A stretch of DNA of 6,408 nucleotides from an uncultured Lachnospiraceae bacterium (GTDB lineage Bacteria > Bacillota > Clostridia > Lachnospirales > Lachnospiraceae). This document shows, piece by piece, positions 1 to 5,839 of this stretch (its first letter is position 1; the number at the start of each line of letters is the position of its first letter). The position numbers and the translations under genes are program-made. The DNA lies in NCBI GenBank assembly GCA_934359535.1, contig CAKRLN010000128.1, positions 1 to 6,408 on the forward strand. Reading direction: 5' to 3'. The notes below the pieces were generated by a model. It did not search any database and had not been told where the DNA came from. It worked only from the letters and a program-made list of their open reading frames with translations.

Positions 1-826
1 ATATGCGGATGAGGCGTCCATGGGACTGACACATGAATATTTCGCAGGGGTTTTGAATGGATTTAAGACACAGGCGGAGAGTCTTGGCTATGACATTACC
101 TTTATTAATACAAATCCGGCAGGACGGCAGATGTCGTATCTTAAGCATTGCAGATACCGGAATTTTGACGGGGTAGTGATTGTGTGCGCAGACTTTACGG
201 AAACAAGTGTACAGGAGCTGATGAACAGCGATATTCCGGTCGTTACGATTGATTATTCCCATTTTTCCTGTTCGGCTGTCAGCTCGAACAATGCCAAATG
301 TATGGGAGACCTGTTAGAGTATATTATTGGAATGGGGCATACAAGGATTGCATATATACATGGACAGGAGTATTCGAGTGTGACAAGAGACCGGCTGGCA
401 GCCTATTACCGGAAGCTTTCCGAGCATGGAATCGATATTCCGGAGAGTTATGTAAGGGCCGCGAGATATTTAGAGGCGAAGGACGTTGCCAGGCAGACAA
501 GGGCACTTTTGAATCTGGAGAATCCACCGACCGTTATTCTTTTTCCAGATGATACGGCTGCAATTGGCGGAATGAACGTGATCCGGGAGATGGGGCTTCG
601 AATCCCGGAGGATATTTCGATTGCCGGCTATGATGGTACGCGCATTTCACAGATGCTGAGTCCGAAGCTGACAACGATCAGACAGGATACGGATCAGATT
701 GGCAGAGAAGCTGCAAGCCGTCTGATTCGTATTATAGAGCAGCCTAAGACCACTCTTGTTGAACGGGTGGTCGTGGAAGGAATTCTGCTGCCAGGGGAAT
801 CGGTGGGCAGAATCAATAAGGAATAG
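1..826 (+). CDS. LacI/GalR-family transcriptional regulator, 5'-truncated (effector-binding domain)
   Basis: The reading frame is already open at the left edge (codons from base 2) and runs 274 codons to TAG at 824-826. An in-frame ATG at 20 is probably internal, because the residues before it (YADEAS) continue a normal LacI-family sugar-binding domain. What remains is a periplasmic-binding-protein-like effector domain: YFAGVLNGF followed by an AESLGYD helix-strand, FDGVVIV, IPVVTID, the GMGHTRIAYIHG strand that opens the second subdomain, then FPDDTAAIGGMNVIREMGLRIPEDISIAGYDG and SPKLTTIRQD near the C-terminus. These are standard LacI/GalR landmarks. The N-terminal helix-turn-helix and hinge (about 60 residues) would lie upstream. 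Such proteins repress, or less often activate, carbohydrate genes in response to a sugar. The ligand cannot be read here and no sugar genes are in view. A terminator follows, so the gene is probably transcriptionally separate from pepF. The family call is secure; the target is unknown. Confidence 0.93.
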   Translation, partial: YADEASMGLTHEYFAGVLNGFKTQAESLGYDITFINTNPAGRQMSYLKHCRYRNFDGVVIVCADFTETSVQELMNSDIPVVTIDYSHFSCSAVSSNNAKCMGDLLEYIIGMGHTRIAYIHGQEYSSVTRDRLAAYYRKLSEHGIDIPESYVRAARYLEAKDVARQTRALLNLENPPTVILFPDDTAAIGGMNVIREMGLRIPEDISIAGYDGTRISQMLSPKLTTIRQDTDQIGREAASRLIRIIEQPKTTLVERVVVEGILLPGESVGRINKE

Positions 827-874
827 CTGAAGTAGAAACAGGTTTTTTGGTGTATTTTCAGGTGTCATAAAAAG

Positions 875-903
875 AGGAGGGCTTCCATGTGGAAGCCCTT
901 TTC
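875..903 (+). terminator. Rho-independent terminator after the LacI-family gene
   Basis: GGGCTTCC (879-886), loop ATGT and GGAAGCCC (891-898) form a perfect 8-bp GC-rich stem followed by TTTT. The stem can be extended by weaker pairs (875-878 with 899-902). It sits about 50 nt after the regulator's stop and just before the pepF promoter, so it insulates the two units. The opposite strand has an A/T-mixed run after the stem and is a less convincing terminator. Confidence 0.85.
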
Positions 904-920
904 GCATGATAAAAGAACTA

Positions 921-948
921 AATATTGCGAAATTTTTTTGCAAATATT
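921..948. promoter_or_regulatory. Near-palindrome over the pepF promoter, candidate operator
   Basis: Bases 925-943 read TTGC G AAA TTT TTT GCAA in outline: TTGC (925-928) mirrors GCAA (940-943), AAA (930-932) mirrors TTT (936-938), and the 929/939 pair mismatches. Allowing a one-base bulge, the symmetry extends outward to AATATT on each side (921-926 and 943-948). The element covers the -35 box and the spacer, where a repressor would block RNA polymerase. No binding protein is identified. A and T runs can produce chance symmetry, so this is only a candidate. Confidence 0.35.
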
Positions 949-953
949 ATAAT
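925..953 (+). promoter_or_regulatory. Sigma-A-type promoter for pepF (and probably the downstream genes)
   Basis: A -35 box TTGCGA (925-930, 4 of 6 matches to TTGACA) and a perfect -10 box TATAAT (948-953) are separated by exactly 17 nt. The expected transcription start is near 959-961. This places the ATG at 906 upstream of the message, so it cannot be used from this promoter, and it supports the start at 996 with a leader of about 36 nt. The match to consensus is good, but the start point itself is predicted. Confidence 0.75.
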
Positions 954-983
954 AGAGTCAAATGGGAAGCTATGGATGTCTGG

Positions 984-998
984 AAAAGAGGGAATATG
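984..998 (+). promoter_or_regulatory. Ribosome binding site and chosen start of pepF
   Basis: GAGG (988-991) within AAAAGAGGGAAT lies just before the ATG at 996. The spacing is rather short (4 nt). The in-frame ATG at 972 has only a weak GGGAAG upstream, and the in-frame ATG at 906 lies before the promoter. A start at 996 gives a 597-residue protein, close to the usual length of about 600 for oligoendopeptidase F. Confidence 0.6.
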
Positions 999-2789
999 AG
1001 CGAAACAAAAATTTTGGAACGAAATGAAATAGATGATGCATATAAATGGAAGCTTGAGGATCTGTTTGCATGTGATGAGCTTTGGGAAAAGGAATATGAT
1101 GAGACAATGGCTCTTGCAGAGGAGATTTCTTCCTTTCAGGGGACATTAGGAGAGAATGCAAAAACACTTCTTTCCTATCTGAAAAAGGCAGATGAACTGC
1201 AATACCATCTTGCAAGGGTCTATGTGTATGCGAATGAACGGTGTCATCAGGATACTGCGGTTTCCAAATATCAGGGGTATGCAGCAAAGGCAGATCATTT
1301 ACAGGTAAAAGCCGGCAGTGCCTGTGCATTTGCAGATCCGGAGATTCTGCAGATCCCGGAGGCGAAATGGAAGGAATTTTACGAAAGCGAGCCGGAGCTT
1401 ACGCATTATAAGCGTGTGATCGATGAGATTCTCAGGGCAAAGCCACATACACTTTCGAAGGAAGAGGAGCGGCTTCTTGCGGACGTCGGAGAGCTTGCTG
1501 TTGCACCGGATAATATCTTTTCGATGTTGAACAACGCGGATCTGAAATTTCCGGAGATTATAAATGCCGATGGAAAGAAGCTTCCGGTAAGCCATGGGAA
1601 TTTTATCCAGCTTATGGAAAATCCTGACAGAGAAATAAGGAAACAGGCATTTGAATCGGTCTATCACACGTATAAAAGCTTTGGAAATACTGTCTCTGCG
1701 ATCTTTTTAAGCCAGCTGAAAAAGGAGCATTTTTACGCGAAGGCAAGGCATTATGAAAGTGTGCGGGCAATGCATCTGGATGCAGGAAATATTCCGGAGC
1801 AGGTGTATGACAGTCTGATTGAGAGCGTACATAAGCATCTTCCGGCAATGCACCGGTATATGGCGAAACGCAAAAAGCTGCTTGGAGTGGATGAGCTTCA
1901 TATGTATGACCTTTATGTGCCACTTGTCGAAGAGGCAAAAGCAAAGTATACCTATGAGGATGCAAAAAAAATCGTTTATGATGCGCTTGCACCGATGGGA
2001 GAGGAATACCGTGCAATTTTACAGGAAGGCTTTACAAGTGGCTGGATTGATGTCTATGAGAATCAGAATAAACGGAGCGGGGCGTATTCCTGGGGTGCTT
2101 ATGGAACACATCCGTATGTGCTTTTGAATCACAAGGAGAATCTGAATAGTGTCTTTACGCTTGCACATGAGATGGGACATGCGATCCATACGTATTATTC
2201 GAACCGCGCACAAGCCGTTACGTATGCCGATTACCGGATTTTTGTTGCAGAGGTAGCATCGACCTGTAATGAAGCACTTCTGATGCAGTATCTTCTGAAA
2301 AATGCGAAGGATGAAAGGCAGCGGCGCTATCTGATCAACCACCAGCTTGAGGCATTCCGAACGACGCTGTTCCGCCAGACAATGTTTGCAGAGTTTGAAC
2401 AGATCGTTCACAAAAAACTTGCAGATGGGGAAGCACTTACAATGCAGGAATTGAACCGGATTTATCATGATTTAAATGTGCTTTACTATGGCCCGGATGT
2501 TATTGTGGATGAAGAAATTGATTATGAATGGATGCGTATTCCACATTTTTATACATCCTTCTATGTGTATCAGTATGCGACCGGATATTCAGCAGCAACT
2601 GCATTTTCCAGAATGATCTTAGAACAGGGGCAGCCGGCAGTAGACCGTTATGTGAAAAATTTCCTTTGTGGCGGCTGCTCGAAGGATCCAATCGAGCTTT
2701 TGAGGGATGCGGGGGTTGATATGGGAACACCACAGCCGGTGGATGAGGCACTTGAAGTGTTTGAACATTATCTGTCACTATTTGGCTGA
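996..2789 (+). CDS. pepF: Oligoendopeptidase F (M3 family zinc metallopeptidase)
   Basis: This is a cytoplasmic zinc endopeptidase of the M3B group, which cleaves short peptides (roughly 7-17 residues in characterised PepF) and serves peptide turnover or nutrition. From the start at 996 it has 597 residues. The zinc site is HEMGH at residues 391-395, inside TLAHEMGHAIHTYYS, with the third ligand Glu419 in VAEVASTCNEALL. Glu392 is the catalytic base. The aromatic substrate-site segment HFYTSFYVYQYATGY (from residue 517) and the C-terminal GGCSKDPIELLRDAGVDM stretch are also typical of PepF. The N-terminal third is the helical domain of the family. No signal peptide or frame disruption is visible. 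It has its own promoter, and the MCP gene follows after 30 nt without an obvious terminator, so it may head the operon. PepF has no established link with luxS, so its place here may reflect only shared transcription. The assignment is very secure; the only doubt is the start (972 is the alternative). Confidence 0.96.
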   Translation: MSETKILERNEIDDAYKWKLEDLFACDELWEKEYDETMALAEEISSFQGTLGENAKTLLSYLKKADELQYHLARVYVYANERCHQDTAVSKYQGYAAKADHLQVKAGSACAFADPEILQIPEAKWKEFYESEPELTHYKRVIDEILRAKPHTLSKEEERLLADVGELAVAPDNIFSMLNNADLKFPEIINADGKKLPVSHGNFIQLMENPDREIRKQAFESVYHTYKSFGNTVSAIFLSQLKKEHFYAKARHYESVRAMHLDAGNIPEQVYDSLIESVHKHLPAMHRYMAKRKKLLGVDELHMYDLYVPLVEEAKAKYTYEDAKKIVYDALAPMGEEYRAILQEGFTSGWIDVYENQNKRSGAYSWGAYGTHPYVLLNHKENLNSVFTLAHEMGHAIHTYYSNRAQAVTYADYRIFVAEVASTCNEALLMQYLLKNAKDERQRRYLINHQLEAFRTTLFRQTMFAEFEQIVHKKLADGEALTMQELNRIYHDLNVLYYGPDVIVDEEIDYEWMRIPHFYTSFYVYQYATGYSAATAFSRMILEQGQPAVDRYVKNFLCGGCSKDPIELLRDAGVDMGTPQPVDEALEVFEHYLSLFG

Positions 2790-2820
2790 TTAAGAAATTA
2801 CATAAGAGGAGGAGTCTGTT

Positions 2821-4290
2821 ATGAAGCTTGAAACAAAACAATTGATAGACAAGAATAAAACAGCATTTTTGGCTGGTCTTCTGATAGAAGCAAGTGTGAT
2901 TATTACGGCGCTGATCTCTCTGGCACATGGGATAAGCGGTGCAGGAATTGCGAGACTGATCGTTGGTATGGCAGCACTTATTGTAAACTGTGCAGCGATT
3001 AAGCCGCTTCAGGGGACACAAATATACCGCCATATCTGCTGTTCTTCCATGATTTTATTATTTGCGATAACCCTGTTTACGGCTGATGTTTCATATACCT
3101 ATGCCTATGTGTTCCCGATTGCGATTCTTGTAATGAACTATGCGGACGCAAAGCTTTCTCTGGCAGGTTCCGTTGTCGCAATAGGCGGGACCTTACTGTA
3201 TGAGATTGGAGCGCTGAACAGAGGACTTGTCGGAATGGAGGAGCTTACTTTTGAAATCAGTATGGTTGTGATTGCATGTGCACTTGCACTTGTTATTACA
3301 AAAATGCAGATCGTGCATGGAAATGAGCATATGAATGAGGTACAGCAGCATGCCGAGGCACAGACAAAAACAGCACAAAAGATCGTTACGCTTGCAGAGC
3401 AGTTAGACCAGAAATTTGTAAAGGCAAAAGAAGTGTCTGACAGCTTAAATGAAACGATGAAGACAAGTAATCAGGCTGTTTCTGACATCGCGGAGGGTAC
3501 GCACAGGAATGCAGATGCGATCAATGAGCAGACGAACCAGACATCCGGAATTCAACAGAGCATTGAGCGTGTCGGTGATGAAGCACGCAATATGGGAGAG
3601 ATTTCCGAGCGCACGAACAGTACGGTAGCAGAGGGCGTTGATCTGATTGAGCATCTGAAGAACCAGGCATCTGAGATCGCACAGATCAATGAGAAAACAG
3701 GAGAAACAACGCAGAAATTAAATGACAGCATTAAGGATGTGGAAGCGATCACAGATACGATTCTTGGAATTTCCAGCCAGACCAATCTGCTTGCGTTAAA
3801 TGCCTCAATTGAAGCTGCCCGTGCCGGAGAAGCCGGAAAGGGATTTGCGGTTGTTGCAGATGAGATCCGCACACTTTCAGAGGATACAAGACAGGCAACC
3901 GAGAGGATTGGTGAGATTATTGGCAATCTGATCAAGGATGCGGAAAATGCGGCATCGAGCATGAAGCATTCATCTGAATATGCGGATAAACAGAATGAAC
4001 TGATCACAGAAACTGGAAGCAAGCTTTCGGATATAAAAAATGATACGGACAGCTTATACCAGGGAGTTATGGAGGTCAATTCCTCTGTCGACAGCATTAT
4101 CTCGGCGACGAGTGTTATTATGGACAGTATTACCAATCTGTCTGCAACCGGAGAAGAGGTTGCGGCATCGACCGATACAGCATTGTCGATTAGTGATTCC
4201 TCGATTGAGGCATTGCACAGAATGAATGCGCTGTTAAAGGAAATCCATGAGATTTCCAATGAAATGAATGAAATTGCAGACAATAAATAA
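2821..4290 (+). CDS. Methyl-accepting chemotaxis protein, six-TM membrane type without extracellular sensor domain
   Basis: The 489-residue chemoreceptor starts at an ATG with a consensus AGGAGG (2807-2812) 8 nt upstream. Residues 1-162 contain about six hydrophobic segments (roughly 15-36, 43-60, 72-88, 94-107, 112-131, 144-160) joined by short loops. No Cache, PAS or four-helix-bundle sensor domain is seen, and there is no clear HAMP after the last segment. From about 165 onward it is a long helical hairpin with the MCP signature at the tip: [20 protein letters not shown] (the first Glu of EAARAGE is residue 331), then [16 protein letters not shown]. This tip binds CheA and CheW. A likely methylation site is ATGEEVAAS, with Glu445-Glu446. 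About 150 residues follow the tip, which suggests a long-arm class common in Firmicutes (my estimate). Any signal must be sensed within or through the membrane, or in the cytoplasm. luxS follows 19 nt downstream, so the two are probably cotranscribed. The ligand is unknown; an AI-2 or membrane-state role would be speculation. Confidence 0.95.
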   Translation: MKLETKQLIDKNKTAFLAGLLIEASVIITALISLAHGISGAGIARLIVGMAALIVNCAAIKPLQGTQIYRHICCSSMILLFAITLFTADVSYTYAYVFPIAILVMNYADAKLSLAGSVVAIGGTLLYEIGALNRGLVGMEELTFEISMVVIACALALVITKMQIVHGNEHMNEVQQHAEAQTKTAQKIVTLAEQLDQKFVKAKEVSDSLNETMKTSNQAVSDIAEGTHRNADAINEQTNQTSGIQQSIERVGDEARNMGEISERTNSTVAEGVDLIEHLKNQASEIAQINEKTGETTQKLNDSIKDVEAITDTILGISSQTNLLALNASIEAARAGEAGKGFAVVADEIRTLSEDTRQATERIGEIIGNLIKDAENAASSMKHSSEYADKQNELITETGSKLSDIKNDTDSLYQGVMEVNSSVDSIISATSVIMDSITNLSATGEEVAASTDTALSISDSSIEALHRMNALLKEIHEISNEMNEIADNK

Positions 4291-4297
4291 AAAGAAT

Positions 4298-4312
4298 GAG
4301 GTTATATTTATG
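4298..4312 (+). promoter_or_regulatory. Ribosome binding site and chosen start of luxS
   Basis: GAGG (4298-4301) is 8 nt before the ATG at 4310. An in-frame ATG at 4268 would add 14 residues unlike LuxS and would overlap the end of the MCP gene. The MDRIKSF start matches the usual short LuxS N-terminus. Confidence 0.8.
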
Positions 4313-4771
4313 GACAGAATTAAAAGCTTTACAATTGATCATGATGTATTAGTACCTGGATTTTATATTTCAAGAGAGGATGGCGATGTCATTACTTATG
4401 ATCTGCGCACAAGGAAGCCAAACGCAGGGGATTATATGAGCAATGCTGATATGCATTCTGTTGAACATATGTTTGCAACCTATATCCGTAATTCAGAAAT
4501 TGCAGATAAGGTTGTATATTTTGGACCGATGGGCTGCCAGACAGGGTTTTACCTGCTTGTCCGGGATGAGATGCCAAAGAAGGTATTTGACATCACAAAA
4601 AAGGTGTTAAAACAGATCATCAACCATGAAGGACCCGTATTTGGCGCTTCTGCTGTTGAATGTGGACATTATGAGAATCTGGATCTTGCAATCGCAAAAG
4701 AGGAATGTACCACCTATCTTGCAGTGCTTGAGGCACAGACGAATATGGAATTTACCTATCCGGTAAAATAA
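4310..4771 (+). CDS. luxS: S-ribosylhomocysteine lyase (autoinducer-2 synthase LuxS)
   Basis: LuxS is a cytoplasmic homodimeric metalloenzyme that splits S-ribosylhomocysteine into homocysteine and 4,5-dihydroxy-2,3-pentanedione (DPD), the precursor of autoinducer-2. The product is 153 residues, the normal family size. All expected active-site residues are visible: metal ligands His49 and His53 in the HSVEH motif, Cys118 in SAVECGHYENL, the catalytic Glu52, and the catalytic Cys76 in FGPMGCQTGFYLL. Arg35 lies in the DLRTRKPN segment near the substrate site. The gene is 19 nt after the MCP gene and 99 nt before mtnN, whose product supplies its substrate, so the pair forms the two-step detoxification and recycling route for S-adenosylhomocysteine. 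The homocysteine can return to methionine. No AI-2 importer (Lsr-type) is in view, so signalling use of AI-2 cannot be judged. The assignment is very secure. Confidence 0.98.
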   Translation: MDRIKSFTIDHDVLVPGFYISREDGDVITYDLRTRKPNAGDYMSNADMHSVEHMFATYIRNSEIADKVVYFGPMGCQTGFYLLVRDEMPKKVFDITKKVLKQIINHEGPVFGASAVECGHYENLDLAIAKEECTTYLAVLEAQTNMEFTYPVK

Positions 4772-4784
4772 TGGATAGAAAAAT

Positions 4785-4833
4785 GCGAAACTCACAAAAA
4801 GTACATGTATTCGTGAATTTTGGAGAGCTTCGC
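4785..4833 (+). other. Imperfect RNA hairpin between luxS and mtnN
   Basis: The 5' arm pieces GCGAA (4785-4789), CTC (4791-4793) and CAAAA (4795-4799) pair with TTTTG (4818-4822), GAG (4825-4827) and TTCGC (4829-4833). That gives 13 base pairs interrupted by a 1x1 and a 1x2 internal loop. The apical loop contains the palindrome TACATGTA (4802-4809). An alternative shorter stem pairs TCAC (4792-4795) with GTGA (4813-4816). No T-run follows, so this is not an ordinary terminator. It could be an mRNA processing or stability element, or a weak regulatory leader of mtnN. The pairing is directly visible; the function is unknown. Confidence 0.45.
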
Positions 4834-4870
4834 AATCGCCTGAAAAAATGGAAAGAAAGAGGAAAATTAC

Positions 4871-5569
4871 ATGAGAATTGGTATTATTGGCGCAATGCAG
4901 ATGGAGATCGATAATTTAAAGGCATCCATGGAAAATACAACGACAGAGACCGTCAGTGGTGTGGAGTTTGTGCAGGGTACGGTCGCTGGCGTGGATGTTG
5001 TTGCAGCAGTGTGCGGAATCGGAAAGGTTTTTGCAGCAATCTGCACGGAGGCAATGATTTTAAAATATAACGTAGATATGGTTGTAAATATCGGTGTTGC
5101 AGGAACGCTCTGTAAAGAGCTTGGAGTCATGGATGTCGCAGTTGCAGATAAGGTAGTGCAGCATGATATGAACACCTCTGCACTTGGAGATCCGGTTGGA
5201 TTATTATCCGGAATCAACCAGATTTTTCTCCCATGCGATCCGGCAATGATGGAGCTTTTAGAGAGCTGTCTTGCAGATAAGAAAATGCATTATGTAGTCG
5301 GAACAATTGCGACAGGAGACATGTTTATGCATGAGGCAAAGCAGAAGGAAAAGCTGCATGAGCGTTTTGATGCGATTGCAGCCGAGATGGAGGGCGGAAG
5401 TATTGGCCATGTTTGCTTTGTTAACAAAGTTCCATTTGCAATCTTACGTACAATTTCCGATGGTGAGGGTGGTGCAATGGATTATGCAACCTTTGCCGAA
5501 AAGGCTGCAGAGCTTGGAATTGAAGTGATTGTTGAATTTATCAAACGTTCCAAAGCGTTTGGATTATAA
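4871..5569 (+). CDS. mtnN: 5'-methylthioadenosine/S-adenosylhomocysteine nucleosidase
   Basis: MtnN (Pfs) hydrolyses the glycosidic bond of S-adenosylhomocysteine and 5'-methylthioadenosine (and 5'-deoxyadenosine), releasing adenine and the thioribose product. With SAH it makes S-ribosylhomocysteine, the LuxS substrate. The protein has 232 residues, the same length as E. coli MtnN, and key residues fall at the same numbers: Glu12 in IGIIGAMQMEI, Met173-Glu174 in AAEMEGGSIGHV, and the catalytic Asp197 in TISDGEGG. The VVNIGVAG strand and GTIATGDMF segment are the purine-phosphorylase-fold landmarks. The start at 4871 is supported by GAGG (4859-4862) 8 nt upstream and the family-typical MRIGIIGAM. 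The gene follows luxS by 99 nt with a hairpin between them, and a terminator-like structure follows it at 5586. Clearing SAH also relieves product inhibition of methyltransferases, including CheR that modifies MCPs. The assignment is very secure. Confidence 0.97.
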   Translation: MRIGIIGAMQMEIDNLKASMENTTTETVSGVEFVQGTVAGVDVVAAVCGIGKVFAAICTEAMILKYNVDMVVNIGVAGTLCKELGVMDVAVADKVVQHDMNTSALGDPVGLLSGINQIFLPCDPAMMELLESCLADKKMHYVVGTIATGDMFMHEAKQKEKLHERFDAIAAEMEGGSIGHVCFVNKVPFAILRTISDGEGGAMDYATFAEKAAELGIEVIVEFIKRSKAFGL

Positions 5570-5585
5570 AAGAATCGCGTTGAAT

Positions 5586-5642
5586 GTGTACAAATTGCAC
5601 AAAAAGAGATGAGGACTTTTGTGAAGTTTGTGCACACTTTTT
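5586..5642 (+). terminator. Long-stem rho-independent terminator after mtnN
   Basis: The 5' arm GTGT (5586-5589), ACAAA (5590-5594) and CACAAAA (5598-5604) pairs with TTTTGTG (5617-5623), TTTGT (5627-5631) and ACAC (5634-5637). There is a GC bulge at 5632-5633 and a small imperfect zone in the middle. Five Ts (5638-5642) follow the 3' arm directly. It begins 16 nt after the mtnN stop, which fits the end of the operon. The stem is long but AT-rich, so efficiency may be moderate; a stronger terminator lies at 5731. Confidence 0.7.
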
Positions 5643-5652
5643 GGGCGGTCCA

Positions 5653-5664
5653 TGCTATTATAAT
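5653..5664 (+). promoter_or_regulatory. Promoter-like extended -10 sequence in the intergenic region
   Basis: TG (5653-5654) plus TATTAT (5656-5661) makes an extended -10 element one base from TGnTATAAT. Overlapping it, TATAAT (5659-5664) is a perfect -10 box. No good -35 box lies at 16-18 nt; the region upstream is the T-run of the preceding terminator. The sequence is palindromic (TATTATAATA, 5656-5665), so it reads similarly on both strands. If used on the plus strand it would give a short transcript ending at the terminator near 5765. Confidence 0.3.
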
Positions 5665-5695
5665 AACCGTAAAAACCCCCCAATACATTATATAT

Positions 5696-5719
5696 TTTTT
5701 GCTACCCCCATAGCAAAAA
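5696..5719. repeat. Perfect 9-bp inverted repeat with C-rich loop
   Basis: TTTTTGCTA (5696-5704) and TAGCAAAAA (5711-5719) are exact reverse complements around the loop CCCCCA (5705-5710). The T-run is on the 5' side of the stem and the A-run on the 3' side, so it is not a terminator on either strand. On the minus strand, TTGCTA (5707-5702 region read in reverse, within the TAGCAAAAA arm) and TATAAT (about 5692-5687) are 18 nt apart, so the repeat overlaps a possible minus-strand promoter. It may be a protein-binding site or an RNA hairpin. Confidence 0.5.
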
Positions 5720-5726
5720 TACCTTC

Positions 5727-5769
5727 TCCGAAAAGACAGCAGATCGAAAGGCTGTCTTTTTTTTTCGGA
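5727..5769 (+). terminator. Strong rho-independent terminator, possibly bidirectional
   Basis: AAAAGACAGC (5731-5740) pairs perfectly with GCTGTCTTTT (5751-5760) around a 10-nt loop, and the T-run spans nine bases (5757-5765). TCCG (5727-5730) and CGGA (5766-5769) can add an outer stem. Read on the minus strand the same hairpin is followed by TTTT, so it may also end the convergent deacetylase transcript about 70 nt after its stop. No gene immediately precedes it on the plus strand, because mtnN already has a terminator at 5586-5642. It may therefore be a back-up, or the end of a short RNA. Confidence 0.85.
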
Positions 5770-5839
5770 TTTTGAAAGGTATGGTTGACCGTATTTCTGA
5801 CTATAAAGCAGATGCTCCGTCTCTTTGCGGTTTCAGGAA

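Larger units (their letters stand above)
5643..5730. other. Non-coding stretch between two terminators
   Basis: This is part of a roughly 270-bp gene-free interval (5570-5839). I see no supported protein gene in it. It contains a promoter-like TGCTATTATAAT, a run of six Cs (5676-5681), and a perfect inverted repeat at 5696-5719. From 5770 to 5839, beyond the second terminator, I see nothing specific. Confidence 0.5.

Noticed and set aside
906..995. An N-terminal extension of PepF from ATG 906 (or 972).
   Set aside because: 906 lies upstream of the -35 box. 972 remains possible but has a poorer ribosome binding site, and the extra residues are not needed for family length.
2761..2820. A promoter for the MCP gene at the end of pepF (TTGAAC at 2761-2766).
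   Set aside because: No acceptable -10 box is found 16-18 nt downstream; only the strong ribosome binding site is supported.
3552..4283. A 243-codon minus-strand open frame opposite the MCP gene.
   Set aside because: It is an antisense shadow of the repetitive coiled-coil coding sequence. The plus-strand frame carries the full MCP signature.
4268..4309. An upstream in-frame ATG for luxS overlapping the MCP gene end.
   Set aside because: The added residues are not LuxS-like, and the ATG at 4310 has a well-spaced GAGG.
5390..5470. The MtnN motif SDGEGG, rather than the SDxAD of the E. coli enzyme, as a possibly defective active site.
   Set aside because: The catalytic Asp197 and Glu174 are present at the exact expected positions, and the residues after the Asp vary in the family.
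5584..5775. A 63-codon plus-strand frame beginning MCTNCTKRDEDFCEVC, with two CxxC pairs that look like a small zinc protein.
   Set aside because: It has no ribosome binding site, its first codons lie in the stem of the mtnN terminator, and it runs through a second strong terminator. The cysteines come from the TGT/TGC-rich stem arms.
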